Shown: positions 47,425 through 55,991 of the stretch, piece after piece
How the letters are laid out: the number at the start of each line of letters is the position of its first letter
Numbering within the stretch: position 1 is the stretch's first letter
From: Antarctobacter aquimaris
Lineage (GTDB): Bacteria > Pseudomonadota > Alphaproteobacteria > Rhodobacterales > Rhodobacteraceae
DNA length: 64,000 bases
NCBI RefSeq assembly: GCF_900184945.1
Contig: NZ_FXYF01000010.1
Span: 62,001 to 126,000 of the forward strand
Reading direction: 5' to 3'
Notes under the pieces: generated by a model
Database searches by the model: none
Told to the model about the DNA's origin: nothing
What the model saw: only the letters and a program-made list of their open reading frames with translations
Program-made: the position numbers and the translations under genes

Positions 47425-47627
47425 CGTGGCAGGGTAGAGGAACGGGACAAAGCTGCAAGGGGTGGCAGCAACACCTCGGCACCCGAACAGCCCGCGAATG
47501 GGCCTGCAAGCAAGGGCCGCGTGCGGCGGCCTGCGCAGCGGTCGCCCGGTCCCGAACGGGCTTGCCTTCAGGTCCGGGCGCAGGGCGACATGCGCGGCAT
47601 CCGGCAGGACGCACGGCCACGTCCCGT

Positions 47628-48257
47628 TCAGTAAAGCCGTGTGGCCGCGTCGTTGTCGTGGATGGCCTGCACCTCGTCCAGCGTCCGGTCGGTGTCCACC
47701 GCCGCCTTGACCCACTGGGCCAGTGTCGGCACGCCGTCGAGCACGGGCCAGAGGTCCGGCGCCCAGAGCCGCGCGCGGGTGGACGACTTGGAACAATGCA
47801 TGAAGGCCTGCGCCACCTGCACCACCAGCACGAGGTCCGGCAACCGGCCGTTCACGGCATGACGGGCGCGCAGGTCATGATCGGCGGCGATGCGGCCCGT
47901 GCCGGAAATGCGCAGGGTTTCCTTGTAGCCGGGGATCAGGAAGATGAGGCCCAGACCGGGGTTCACCAACAGGTTTTCGAAGGTATCGAGCCGATGGTTG
48001 CCAAGGCGGTCGGGAATGATCAGCGTGTGGTCGTCGACCACCTCGACGAACCCGGGCGCATCGCCCCTGGGCGAGACGTCGTGCCGACCGTCGCCACCGA
48101 CGCTGGAGATCAAAACGTAAGGACAACGCGCGATGAATGCGCGGGCAACATCGTTGAGATGGTCCAGATCCTTGCGGCTTGCGTTGCCTTCCCAGTGTTC
48201 GTTGATCTCGCGCAGGCGGTCCCGCGTGGTGATTTCGTCCTTCAGGGCGAACGGCAT
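47628..48257 (-). CDS. Pyridoxamine 5'-phosphate oxidase family (FMN-binding) protein
   Basis: A 209-residue split-barrel flavin protein. Pattern: RCPYVLISSVGGDGRHDVSPRGDAP, then DRLGNHRLDTFENLLVNPGLGLIFLIPG, the FMN-binding core of the PPOX class. This form lacks clear PdxH substrate residues and looks like the general MSMEG_1061 type of oxidoreductase. Substrate unknown. The initiating ATG is at 48257, preceded by AAAGGAGACACCGCC. It follows tdk on the same strand with a gap of 128 bp. Confidence 0.85.
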   Translation of the reverse strand: MPFALKDEITTRDRLREINEHWEGNASRKDLDHLNDVARAFIARCPYVLISSVGGDGRHDVSPRGDAPGFVEVVDDHTLIIPDRLGNHRLDTFENLLVNPGLGLIFLIPGYKETLRISGTGRIAADHDLRARHAVNGRLPDLVLVVQVAQAFMHCSKSSTRARLWAPDLWPVLDGVPTLAQWVKAAVDTDRTLDEVQAIHDNDAATRLY

Positions 48258-48385
48258 GGCGGTGTCTCCTTTTCCGACGGAGACAGGCTAGGGGAAGTTG
48301 CGCCAATTCCCCAAGGCAATTGCCCGGAGCGGCGGCATTTCCCTTGCCGCCGGGCCTGGTCCTCGCGTGGCGTCGATGCCCCGGC

Positions 48386-48973
48386 TCAGCCCGCGGCGTC
48401 GCCCATTTCCTCGCGCCAGTGCCGCCGGCAGAGGCTGACGTAGGTCTCGTTGCCACCGATCTGCACCTGCGCGCCGTCGGTCAGCGTCTTGCCGTCCGCG
48501 TCCTGCCGCACCACCATCGTGGCCTTGCGGCCGCAATGGCAGATCGTGCGGACTTCGCGCAGCGTGTCGGCCAGCGCCAGCAGCGCCGCCGAGCCCGGAA
48601 ACAGCGCGCCCCGGAAATCCACCCGCAGCCCGTAGGCCATGACCGGCACGCCGAGGTCATCCACCACCCGCGCCAGTTGCCAGACCTGCGGCCGCGACAG
48701 GAACTGCGCCTCGTCGACAAAGATGCAGGCCACCGGACCGCGCGCCATCCGCTCCGAAATCATCGCGAATAGATCGCTGTCCGCCCCGAACACATCCGCC
48801 GGGCGGGAAATCCCGATACGCGAACCGATCGCCCCCTGTCCCGCCCGATCGTCCAGTGCGGCGGTCAGCAGGTAGGTGTCCATCCCGCGTTCGTTGTAGT
48901 TGTGCGCGGCTTGCAACAGCAGGGTCGACTTGCCAGCGTTCATCGTGGAATAGTGAAAATGCAGCTTGGCCAT
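48386..48973 (-). CDS. tdk: Thymidine kinase
   Basis: The 195-residue TK1-type kinase salvages thymidine to dTMP. P-loop FHYSTMNAGKSTLLLQ (about 9-16), FVDEAQFLSRPQV (Walker B with catalytic Glu), VMAYGLRVDFRG, and zinc ligands in ICHCGRKAT and YVSLCRRHW. Full length. Divergent from the 154-residue gene at 49178 by 204 bp. Confidence 0.96.
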   Translation of the reverse strand: MAKLHFHYSTMNAGKSTLLLQAAHNYNERGMDTYLLTAALDDRAGQGAIGSRIGISRPADVFGADSDLFAMISERMARGPVACIFVDEAQFLSRPQVWQLARVVDDLGVPVMAYGLRVDFRGALFPGSAALLALADTLREVRTICHCGRKATMVVRQDADGKTLTDGAQVQIGGNETYVSLCRRHWREEMGDAAG

Positions 48974-49177
48974 GGCACGGGTTTGCCGCAGCCCCGCGCC
49001 GGGTGCAAGCGCCCCGCGCGCGCCCTGCGTGGCCGCAAGGACACGGTTGACGCTAGGTCAGCCATGACCAGCGGCTTGACCGTGACCGGTTTTGCACATG
49101 ACATGGTTGCGACAGCCGGGACACGTGGACCGGCCTTGCGCCCCGTGGCGCACAGCCTTGGAAGGCAAGGGGGTGAG

Positions 49178-49642
49178 ATGTCAGTTGTCGGACGCTACCT
49201 GAAAAAACACATCGAGGCCCTCGTCAAGGACGTGGGCATCGAGGCCGCCTGTGAACTGACCGGCAAGTCCAAGGCCACGCTGGGGCGCTACTACTCGGAC
49301 TACCCCGAACACGAAGACCGCTTCATGCCGGTCGATGCGGTGGCCGCGCTCGAAGAGGCGGCGTCTTATCCCCACGTGACCGCCGCGCTGGCGGAGCTGC
49401 GCGGCATCCAGCTGCAATTCGGCGAGGAGCACCTCGCCAACAGCCCGCGCAAGGGTGGCGTGAATTCGGACGTGATCGCCCTGTCGCAGCGCTTTGCAGT
49501 GCTGATGGCCGAGTACAACACCTCGATCGAGGACGGCGTGATCTCTGCCAACGAGGCCAAGCGCCTGCTGCGCGAGACGGTGGCGCTGCAAAAGGTCCTC
49601 ATCGACATGAAGCTGCACCTCGAGGACGAAACGATCATCTGA
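49178..49642 (+). CDS. Unknown protein with an N-terminal HTH-like region
   Basis: A 154-residue acidic protein. The N-terminal half, VVGRYLKKHIEALVKDVGIE then AACELTGKSKATLGRYYSDY, resembles a phage/cII-like HTH segment. The second half, EHLANSPRKGGVNSDVIALS then RLLRETVALQKVLIDMKLHL, is helical. I do not recognise a named family, but the composition suggests a DNA-associated or regulatory role, perhaps derived from a phage. The ATG at 49178 follows GGGGGTGAG. It stands alone between tdk (divergent) and paaK (convergent). Confidence 0.7.
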   Translation: MSVVGRYLKKHIEALVKDVGIEAACELTGKSKATLGRYYSDYPEHEDRFMPVDAVAALEEAASYPHVTAALAELRGIQLQFGEEHLANSPRKGGVNSDVIALSQRFAVLMAEYNTSIEDGVISANEAKRLLRETVALQKVLIDMKLHLEDETII

Positions 49643-49689
49643 CACGCCGCACCAAAGGGACGGTGGGCGGGGCGCGTCGTCCGCCGGCG

Positions 49690-50994
49690 CTAGTCCTTGG
49701 GCCGGTTGTCGACGATCCGCACCGCCTTGCCCTGGCTGCGGGCCACGCCGCCGGGGCCGGACACGTCCACCTTGACCGTGACGCCCACCACCTGCTTGAC
49801 CTTGGCCGCCAGTTCGCGTCCCGCTTCGTCGCCCAGTTCCACGGTGTCGGGCAGGGTCTCGACCTTGACGCGCATCTCGTCCTTGTGGCCGCTGCGGTTC
49901 AGCTCCAGCTGGAAATGCGGCGCCAGCGCCTTGACCGTCATCAGCTGCTCCTCGATCTGCGTCGGGAACACGTTGACGCCGCGCAGGATGATCATGTCGT
50001 CCGACCGGCCCGTCACCTTTTCCATGCGTCGCATGCTGCGCGCCGTGCCGGGCCGCAGGCGTGTCAGGTCGCGGGTGCGGTAGCGGATGATCGGAAAGGC
50101 TTCCTTGGTCAGCGAGGTAAAGACCAGTTCGCCCATCTCGCCGTCCGGCAGCACCTGGCCGGTCTGCGGGTCGATGATCTCGGGGTAGAAATGGTCCTCC
50201 CAGACATGCAGCCCGTCCTTGGTCTCGACGCATTCGTTGGCCACGCCCGGCCCCATGACCTCGGACAGCCCGTAGATGTCGACGGCGTGCATGTCGAAGG
50301 CCTCTTCGATCTCCAGCCGCATCGCGTTGGTCCAGGGCTCGGCGCCAAAGATGCCGACCTTCAGCGGAGACAGGCGCGGGTCGCGGCCCTGCTCGTGGTA
50401 CTCGTCGATGATCGACAGCGCGTAGGACGGCGTGACCGTGATGCCGGTGGCGCCGAAATCCTCGATCAGGCGCACCTGGCGCTGGGTCATCCCGCCGGAG
50501 ATCGGCACCGTCGCCAGCCCAAGCTTGTCCGCGCCGAGGTGGATGCCCAGGCCCCCGGTGAACAACCCGTAGCCATAGGCATTGTGCAGGATGTCGCCGC
50601 GCTTCAGCCCGCTGGCACGCAGGCAGCGCGCCACCACGGTGCCCCAGGTGTCGAGGTCACGCTCGGTATAGCCCACGACCGTCGGCTGCCCCGTCGTGCC
50701 CGAGGACGCATGGATGCGGCGCAGCTTTTCCCGCGGCACGGCGAACATGCCAAAGGGGTAGGTCGCGCGCAGGTCGGCCTTCACGGTAAAGGGGAACTTG
50801 GCCAGGTCCTCGAGCGAGGTCAGGTCATCCGGATGCACCCCCGCCGCGTCAAAGCTGCTTCGGTAGTACGCGACGTTGTCGTAGGCATGGCGCAGCGACC
50901 ATTTCATGCGTTCTAGCTGGAGCGCCGAGATTTCATCGCGCGAGGCGATCTCGATCGGGTCGAGGCTGTCTTTTGACGGGGTGAGGTCTTCCAT
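49690..50994 (-). CDS. paaK: Phenylacetate-CoA ligase
   Basis: The 434-residue AMP-forming ligase that makes phenylacetyl-CoA. Motifs: HASSGTTGQPTVVGYTERDL (P-loop), YGLSEVMGPGVANECVE, YRTRDLTRL and GRSDDMIILRGVNVFPTQIE. Full length. It is downstream of paaI (24 bp) in one operon. The remaining paa genes are not in this window, so the pathway may be completed elsewhere. Confidence 0.97.
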   Translation of the reverse strand: MEDLTPSKDSLDPIEIASRDEISALQLERMKWSLRHAYDNVAYYRSSFDAAGVHPDDLTSLEDLAKFPFTVKADLRATYPFGMFAVPREKLRRIHASSGTTGQPTVVGYTERDLDTWGTVVARCLRASGLKRGDILHNAYGYGLFTGGLGIHLGADKLGLATVPISGGMTQRQVRLIEDFGATGITVTPSYALSIIDEYHEQGRDPRLSPLKVGIFGAEPWTNAMRLEIEEAFDMHAVDIYGLSEVMGPGVANECVETKDGLHVWEDHFYPEIIDPQTGQVLPDGEMGELVFTSLTKEAFPIIRYRTRDLTRLRPGTARSMRRMEKVTGRSDDMIILRGVNVFPTQIEEQLMTVKALAPHFQLELNRSGHKDEMRVKVETLPDTVELGDEAGRELAAKVKQVVGVTVKVDVSGPGGVARSQGKAVRIVDNRPKD

Positions 50995-51018
50995 CCTGGT
51001 TCCTCCTGGCTGCGGACG

Positions 51019-51474
51019 TCAGGGGCGGCCCTGGCCGTCTGCGGATGTCTCTTCGGCGAAATGCTGGCCCCGCACGCTGCGCGACAGGCCGCGCATCAGG
51101 GCGACGGTGCGGCCGTCATCACCAGTCACGGTCACGTCGTAGACGCCCGAGCGCCCGGCGCGGACCTGTTCCAGCGCTGTCGCCGTCAGGCGCTCGCCCG
51201 CGCGGCCGGGGGCGAGAAAGGTGATCTGGTTCTCCTGCGCCACGGTCAGCTGGTTGTAGCTGTTGCAGGCAAAGGCAAAGGCGCTGTCGGCGAGGGTGAA
51301 GATGAAACCGCCGTGGCAGATGCCATGGCCGTTGAGGTGGTGCGGCTGGACCTGCATCGACAGGACGGCGCGGCCCGGCGCGATTTCGTCGATCGTCATG
51401 CCCATGTGCTGGCTGGCGGCATCACCGGCCCACATGGCCGCGGCCGACCGCGTCGCGCGTTCGTCAGGCGTCAT
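51019..51474 (-). CDS. paaI: Hydroxyphenylacetyl-CoA thioesterase
   Basis: A 151-residue hot-dog thioesterase: QHMGMTIDEIAPGRAVLSMQ, HHLNGHGICHGGFIFTLADS with the catalytic Asp region, and AFACNSYNQLTVAQENQITF. PaaI recycles CoA from dead-end intermediates. Transcribed before paaK (24-bp gap). A palindrome at 51511-51522 lies 37 bp upstream. Confidence 0.95.
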   Translation of the reverse strand: MTPDERATRSAAAMWAGDAASQHMGMTIDEIAPGRAVLSMQVQPHHLNGHGICHGGFIFTLADSAFAFACNSYNQLTVAQENQITFLAPGRAGERLTATALEQVRAGRSGVYDVTVTGDDGRTVALMRGLSRSVRGQHFAEETSADGQGRP

Positions 51475-51510
51475 GGCGCTCCTCCCTCGTGGCAGCGACG
51501 ATGCCCAAAA

Positions 51511-51522
51511 CCGACCGATCGG
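51511..51522. promoter_or_regulatory. TetR-like palindromic operator before paaI
   Basis: A perfect palindrome GACCGATCGGTC, within ACCGACCGATCGGTCA, lies 37 bp upstream of paaI and overlaps a minus-strand TTGACC box by four bases (51524-51519). This is typical of TetR-family repressors such as PaaR, but no such regulator is in the window, so the assignment is inferred. Confidence 0.55.
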
Positions 51523-51586
51523 TCAAGTTATTTCACGCTCCCTCAAAGCCCTTGATTTATGGACCGGAGGGCGCAACTCTGGAGTC

Positions 51587-51928
51587 ATGAACAGCTTGAC
51601 GCCCTTTCCCGGCAACGGGTCCTCGCAGGATGTCGTCGCCTTTCAGCGCGCCGAGCTGAACGTGATCCTCTCGCTGTATGGTCGCATGGTCGCCGCGGGC
51701 GAATGGCGCGACTACGGGATTTCCTCGCTGCGCGAGGTGGCGGTGTTCTCGGTCTTCCGCCGCACCGCCGAACACCCGCTGTACCGGATCGAGAAACGGC
51801 CCAAGCTGCGCAGCCGCCAGGGCGAATACGCCGTCATCAGCATGGAAGGCCAGGTGCTGAAGCGCGGCCACGACCTGAAGACCGTGCTGCGCGTGCTGGA
51901 ACGCAAGCTGATCCGCCCGGTGGACTGA
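51587..51928 (+). CDS. DUF2794 protein
   Basis: A 113-residue protein of the alphaproteobacterial DUF2794 family: FQRAELNVILSLYGRMVAAG, EWRDYGISSLREVAVFSVFR, HPLYRIEKRPKLRSRQGEYA and LKRGHDLKTVLRVLERKL. Function unknown. The ATG at 51587 has GGAG close upstream (CTGGAGTC), and the frame further upstream is not conserved in character. Divergent from paaI. Confidence 0.9.
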   Translation: MNSLTPFPGNGSSQDVVAFQRAELNVILSLYGRMVAAGEWRDYGISSLREVAVFSVFRRTAEHPLYRIEKRPKLRSRQGEYAVISMEGQVLKRGHDLKTVLRVLERKLIRPVD

Positions 51929-51956
51929 GCCGCCGCCAGCCCCCGAAAGATGACCC

Positions 51957-52026
51957 GCCGCCCGCGGCCCGTGCGGAGCGCGCGGGTGGGCGGGCGGGGC
52001 GCGCTCCGTGCGGGGCGCGGGCGGCG
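51957..52026. repeat. Large GC-rich inverted repeat between convergent genes
   Basis: A left arm of 29 bp (51957-51985, ending TGCGGAGCGCGC) and a right arm of the same length (near 51998-52026, starting GCGCGCTCCGTG) pair with about three mismatches around a G-rich loop. It lies between the stops of the DUF2794 gene and the agmatinase-like gene and probably ends both transcripts, though it lacks a T-run. Confidence 0.65.
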
Positions 52027-52032
52027 GGCGAT

Positions 52033-52992
52033 TCAGGACTCCGACACCATGGAGCAGAGCATCTCGAACATGATCGACACGCCCAGGAAGGCGGTCGCGC
52101 CGCTCTGGTCGAAGGGCGGCGAAACCTCGACCATGTCGGCGCCGACGATGTTCAGCCCGCCCAGCGCGCGGCAGACCTGCAAAGCCTGGTAACTGGTCGG
52201 TCCGCCCACCTCGGGCGTGCCGGTGCCGGGGGCAAAGGTCGGGTCGACAAAGTCGATGTCATAGCTGACATAGGTCGGCGCCTGGCCCACCGTTTCGCGC
52301 GCCTCCTGCATCACGTCCTGCACGCCACGGTCAAAGAATTCCTCGATGGTGACGATGCGGATGCCGTTGGCCGCGGCGAAATCGCGGTCCTCGCTGTCGT
52401 ACATCGTGCCGCGGATGCCGATCTGGATCACCCGCTTGGGGTCCAGCAGACCCTCCTCCACGGCGCGCCGGAAGGGCGTGCCATGGGTGTACATCGTGCC
52501 GCCGAAATAGCTGTGGAACAGGTCGGTGTGGCTGTCGAAATGGATCATGCCCAGCGGCCCGTCCTTGGCCAGCGCGCGCAGCACAGGTAGCGAGGACAGG
52601 TGATCGCCCCCCGCCGTCAGCGGGCGGATTCCGGCCGCGACCAGCTTGCCGTAGAACTCGGTGATGCGGCGCATCGAATCCTGGATGTCCGCCGGGTTCG
52701 GACCCACATCGCCCAGGTCGGCGCAATTCACCGTCTCGAAGGGACGCATCCCGGTGACGGCGTGCTGGGCGCGGATCATGGTCGAGGCGTCGCGCAGCTG
52801 ACGCGGGCCATGGCGCGGGCCGGGGCGGTTGGTGGTGCCGCTGTCCCAGGGCACGCCGACGATCCCGACCTGAACATCGCCAAAGCGGGGATGATCGGCC
52901 GCGACATGCGGCAATCGCATGAAGGTCGGCACGCCGGCAAAGCGCGGCAGGTCAAAGCCGGAGACGGGATGGAAGAAGGGATCGGAGGTCAT
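52033..52992 (-). CDS. speB: Agmatinase / guanidino-acid ureohydrolase
   Basis: A 319-residue arginase-fold enzyme. Metal-binding motifs GGDHLSS, HFDSHTDLFHS and SYDIDFVDPTFAPGTG are complete. The family includes agmatinase and guanidinobutyrase, and the usual Ala in DAHxD is Ser here, so the exact guanidino substrate is uncertain. The ATG at 52992 follows CGGAGGTC. It is not part of an obvious polyamine operon. Confidence 0.85.
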   Translation of the reverse strand: MTSDPFFHPVSGFDLPRFAGVPTFMRLPHVAADHPRFGDVQVGIVGVPWDSGTTNRPGPRHGPRQLRDASTMIRAQHAVTGMRPFETVNCADLGDVGPNPADIQDSMRRITEFYGKLVAAGIRPLTAGGDHLSSLPVLRALAKDGPLGMIHFDSHTDLFHSYFGGTMYTHGTPFRRAVEEGLLDPKRVIQIGIRGTMYDSEDRDFAAANGIRIVTIEEFFDRGVQDVMQEARETVGQAPTYVSYDIDFVDPTFAPGTGTPEVGGPTSYQALQVCRALGGLNIVGADMVEVSPPFDQSGATAFLGVSIMFEMLCSMVSES

Positions 52993-53076
52993 GACGGGCA
53001 TCCTTGCGGTTTCGGCGCAGCATGGCGCGCGGACGCGCGGGGTCAAGGGGCGCGCGTCGTTTCGGGGCAGGTTTGC

Positions 53077-53140
53077 GGGGGCTCTGCCCCCATCGCGGCA
53101 GGCCGCGATTCCCCCGGGGGATTTGGGCAGAGAAGAAGCC
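53077..53140. repeat. Dispersed two-hairpin repeat, copy 2
   Basis: GGGGGCTCTGCCCCC, then ATCGCGGCAGGCCGCGAT, then TCCCCCGGGGGATTTGGG. It shares its order of stems and its tail with the element at 43346. It lies between speB and the NlpC/P60 gene. Confidence 0.6.
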
Positions 53141-53151
53141 CCGCGCGGTCT

Positions 53152-54006
53152 TCAGGTCAGGCGTGCATGTCGCGTGACCGGGCCGTCGCCCTGGGCCGCG
53201 ATGCGGGCAATCGCCCCGGCAATCGGCTCGAAGGCAACCGCCATGTGAAAGGCATTGGCATGGATCAGCGTTTCGGGGTCGGAAACCCAGGCAACGTGCC
53301 CTTTCCAGAACATCAGGTCGCCGCGCTGCGGCAATGTACCGGGTGCAAGCGCGGCTCCCATGCTTTCCTGCATGTCGCTGTCGCCGGCACAGTCCCGTCC
53401 GCAAGTGTGCAAAGCGATCTGCACCAGCCCGGAGCAATCGATCCCGAAGGCGCTGTTGCCACCCCAAAGGTACGGCGTCCCCAGCAGGCGTTCGGCCACC
53501 ACCACCGGGTCGGTCTCGGGTTCGTCGAGCGGGGCAAGGTGCTGTCGCGGCACGTAGAGGTCCCTGGGGACCGTCCCGCGTGTCCACGCCACCCGCGCCC
53601 ATCCATCCACCTCTTCCAGAACCGCCAGCCGGGTGCCCAGCGACAACGGCGTGATCCGGCCCATCGGCTTGAGCCCCGGTGAGGATTTGCCATAGCTCTG
53701 CCGCGCGGCGACGCGGTGCGTTTCCGCCTCATCCGGCATCCCGACCAGGTCCGCGGTCTCGACCCAGCCCACGTAGCCATCCCGTTCGGCAAAGCCATAG
53801 GCCCAGCCGTCCCGCAGATCGAGCACGCGGAACGCCGCGCCGCGCAGCAACTGGCGGTCGCGGCTGCCCTTTGGCACTGTCAGCAGGTCCGCCAGCGGGA
53901 CGGCGATCCTGTGTCGTTCGCCGTCGGAATACGTCTCTGCCTCGACCTGCCCGCGCAGCGCGCTGTGGGCGACGCGGCCGTTGAACGGCGTCAGGCGGCG
54001 GTCCAT
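53152..54006 (-). CDS. NlpC/P60 family cysteine peptidase with SH3-like domains
   Basis: A 284-residue protein: two SH3-like segments (about residues 25-90 and 100-160) and a C-terminal NlpC/P60 domain (about 165-280) with active Cys in FGIDCSGLVQIAL and His in WKGHVAWVSD. Such enzymes are gamma-D-glutamyl-diamino acid peptidases of peptidoglycan. No signal peptide is evident, so a cytoplasmic murein-recycling role is possible. The ATG at 54006 overlaps the aminopeptidase stop by one base (TGATG), which suggests a joint role in peptide turnover. Confidence 0.9.
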   Translation of the reverse strand: MDRRLTPFNGRVAHSALRGQVEAETYSDGERHRIAVPLADLLTVPKGSRDRQLLRGAAFRVLDLRDGWAYGFAERDGYVGWVETADLVGMPDEAETHRVAARQSYGKSSPGLKPMGRITPLSLGTRLAVLEEVDGWARVAWTRGTVPRDLYVPRQHLAPLDEPETDPVVVAERLLGTPYLWGGNSAFGIDCSGLVQIALHTCGRDCAGDSDMQESMGAALAPGTLPQRGDLMFWKGHVAWVSDPETLIHANAFHMAVAFEPIAGAIARIAAQGDGPVTRHARLT

Positions 54007-55391
54007 CACAGGTCCAGCACCTCCGGCAACGCGCCAAGGATGGCGCGGCCGCCCTGCCCCAGCCCGCCCTTGGGCCGGCCCGGCGCGGCGCTGGGCTGCC
54101 AGGCGTAGATGTCGAAATGGGCGTAGCGTTTCGCCTGCGCGGTGAAGCGGCGCAGGAAGAGCGCCGCAGTGATCGACCCGGCAAAGCCGCCGGAGGGGGC
54201 GTTGTCCAGGTCGGCGATGCCCGGTTCGATCATCGCCTCGTATGGCGTGTGGAAGGGCATCCGCCAGACCGGGTCCGCCAGCTGCCCGCCCGCCTGCGCC
54301 AGGGCTGCGGCCAGCGCTTCGTCATCGGCGTAGAACGGAGCCAGGTCCGGCCCCACCGCCACCCGTGCCGCGCCTGTCAGCGTGGCCATGGAGATCATCA
54401 GGTCCGGGGCCTCGTCATCGCCGTAGCTGAGCGCATCGGCCAGCACCAGGCGCCCTTCGGCATCGGTGTTGTTGATCTCCACCGTCAGCCCCTTGCGCGA
54501 GGTCAGGATGTCGCCGGGGCGAAAGCTGTTGCCGGCGACGCTGTTTTCCACCGCCGGGATCAGCAGCCGCAGCCGCAGCTTCAGGCCCAGCGTCATGATC
54601 GCCTGCGCCAGGCCCAGCGTGTTGGCCGCGCCGCCCATGTCCTTTTTCATCAGGCCCATGGACGCGCCCGGTTTCAGGTTCAGCCCGCCGGTGTCAAAGC
54701 AGACGCCCTTGCCGACCAGCGTCAGCAAGGGGCCAGAGGCGCCCCAGCGCAGGTCGATCAGCCGAGGCGCCTGGGCGCTGGCCCGGCCGACCGCGTGGAT
54801 CATCGGAAAGTTTCGTGCCAGCAGGTCGTCGCCGGTGATGACCTCGATGCTGGCACCATGATCGGCGGCCAGCGCGCGTGCCGCCGCCTCCAGCGCATCG
54901 GGCCCCATGTCGGAGGCGGGGGTGTTGACCAGGTCGCGGGTCAGCCATTCCGCGGCGGCCAGGGTTTCGACCCGGCCGGCATCGACGCCCTCGGGCGCGA
55001 CCAGCGCCCTGGTCACGTCCGACCCGGCGCGGTAGCGGGTGAACTGGTATCCCGTCAGAAGCCAGCCCAGCGACTCGGTCATGGCGCCCCCCTCGGGCAG
55101 GCCAGAGGCGATGCGATAGACCCCCGGTGCCAGCGACGGCACGGCACCGGCCAGCGGAAAGCGGTGCCGCGCGCGCTGCGCCGCCGTGCCATAGCCCGCC
55201 AATGCAGCGACGGGTGCGCCTTCCGGGCCGGGGATCATCAGCGCCGTGCCCAGCGCCCCGGTAAAGCCGCTGGCCTTGGCCCAGGCCGCAACGGGTGCGG
55301 GCTGATCGGCCAGCCAGGGGTCGAGCCCATCTGATTCGATCAGGTGCAGCGGCAGGGCGGCGGTGTCGGGGGCGGCGAAACGGGCGGGCAT
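54006..55391 (-). CDS. M17 leucyl aminopeptidase
   Basis: A 461-residue M17-family aminopeptidase. Metal and signature residues: GKGVCFDTGGLNLKPGASMG, KKDMGGAANTLG and NTDAEGRLVLADAL. The ATG at 55391 follows CAGGAGCCGCC. It is coupled to the NlpC/P60 gene, an arrangement that fits use of murein peptides. The usual PepA name is not assigned because this is the shorter 460-residue type. Confidence 0.94.
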   Translation of the reverse strand: MPARFAAPDTAALPLHLIESDGLDPWLADQPAPVAAWAKASGFTGALGTALMIPGPEGAPVAALAGYGTAAQRARHRFPLAGAVPSLAPGVYRIASGLPEGGAMTESLGWLLTGYQFTRYRAGSDVTRALVAPEGVDAGRVETLAAAEWLTRDLVNTPASDMGPDALEAAARALAADHGASIEVITGDDLLARNFPMIHAVGRASAQAPRLIDLRWGASGPLLTLVGKGVCFDTGGLNLKPGASMGLMKKDMGGAANTLGLAQAIMTLGLKLRLRLLIPAVENSVAGNSFRPGDILTSRKGLTVEINNTDAEGRLVLADALSYGDDEAPDLMISMATLTGAARVAVGPDLAPFYADDEALAAALAQAGGQLADPVWRMPFHTPYEAMIEPGIADLDNAPSGGFAGSITAALFLRRFTAQAKRYAHFDIYAWQPSAAPGRPKGGLGQGGRAILGALPEVLDL

Positions 55392-55464
55392 GGCGGCTCC
55401 TGTGTCGGGTCGCGCCCAAGGTATGCCACGCATCGCCCGCCGCAAGCGGATTTCCCGCGCCCGC

Positions 55465-55845
55465 TCAGACCGAAAACTCGTTGACGTCCCAGAGCGCGGT
55501 CAGCGAGCGTTCGCCAATCCGCGCCAGCCGCGCCATCGTCGCCGCCTCGGCCACGACGTCGCCCAGTTCGATGCAGGTCATGACATCGTGGGCCACCCGG
55601 CTCATCGAGCACAGGCCGATCTGGTCGGCGATGGCCGCCAGCGCGCGCAGTCCCTTGTGCAGATCCTCGCGCGGACCCGACTGTGCCTGCTGCTGCAAGT
55701 GGCACAGGCGCTGGGCCAGTTCCTCCATCGCGCGGCACACCACGTCCTCGGCGGCCGGGCGGCCGAGATCGCTGCGCAGTGTCTCGATCTGCGCCGGGTC
55801 CATCGCCGGTCGTTCGACCGGCGCAAGGTAGGTTAGCTCTTTCAC
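55465..55845 (-). CDS. Conserved hypothetical protein
   Basis: A 126-residue mostly helical protein. It has a central region RAMEELAQRLCHLQQQAQSG, then RALAAIADQIGLCSMSRVAH, then DVMTCIELGDVVAEAATMAR, which resembles a histidine phosphotransfer-type helical bundle only loosely. No known domain. The start is a GTG at 55845 with GGGG 6 bases upstream. Divergent from the carbonic anhydrase gene. Confidence 0.65.
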   Translation of the reverse strand: MKELTYLAPVERPAMDPAQIETLRSDLGRPAAEDVVCRAMEELAQRLCHLQQQAQSGPREDLHKGLRALAAIADQIGLCSMSRVAHDVMTCIELGDVVAEAATMARLARIGERSLTALWDVNEFSV

Positions 55846-55991
55846 ATCTCACCCCATTCATTGCCCCCCACGGCGTCGCCAAAATGCCCACGCGGGGTTC
55901 CCAAAAGGTTATCCGGGACAAGGGTTTTCGCTCGAATTTCCGCAGAATTCGTCATACTTGGAGACACCCGGATTCGACGACGGAGGCTCTG

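Noticed and set aside
44900-47620. A 906-codon minus-strand frame across KAS III and the MFS gene
   Set aside because: It is in the wrong frame relative to both the real MFS gene (46108-47424, minus) and the KAS III gene (plus) and has no recognisable domain.
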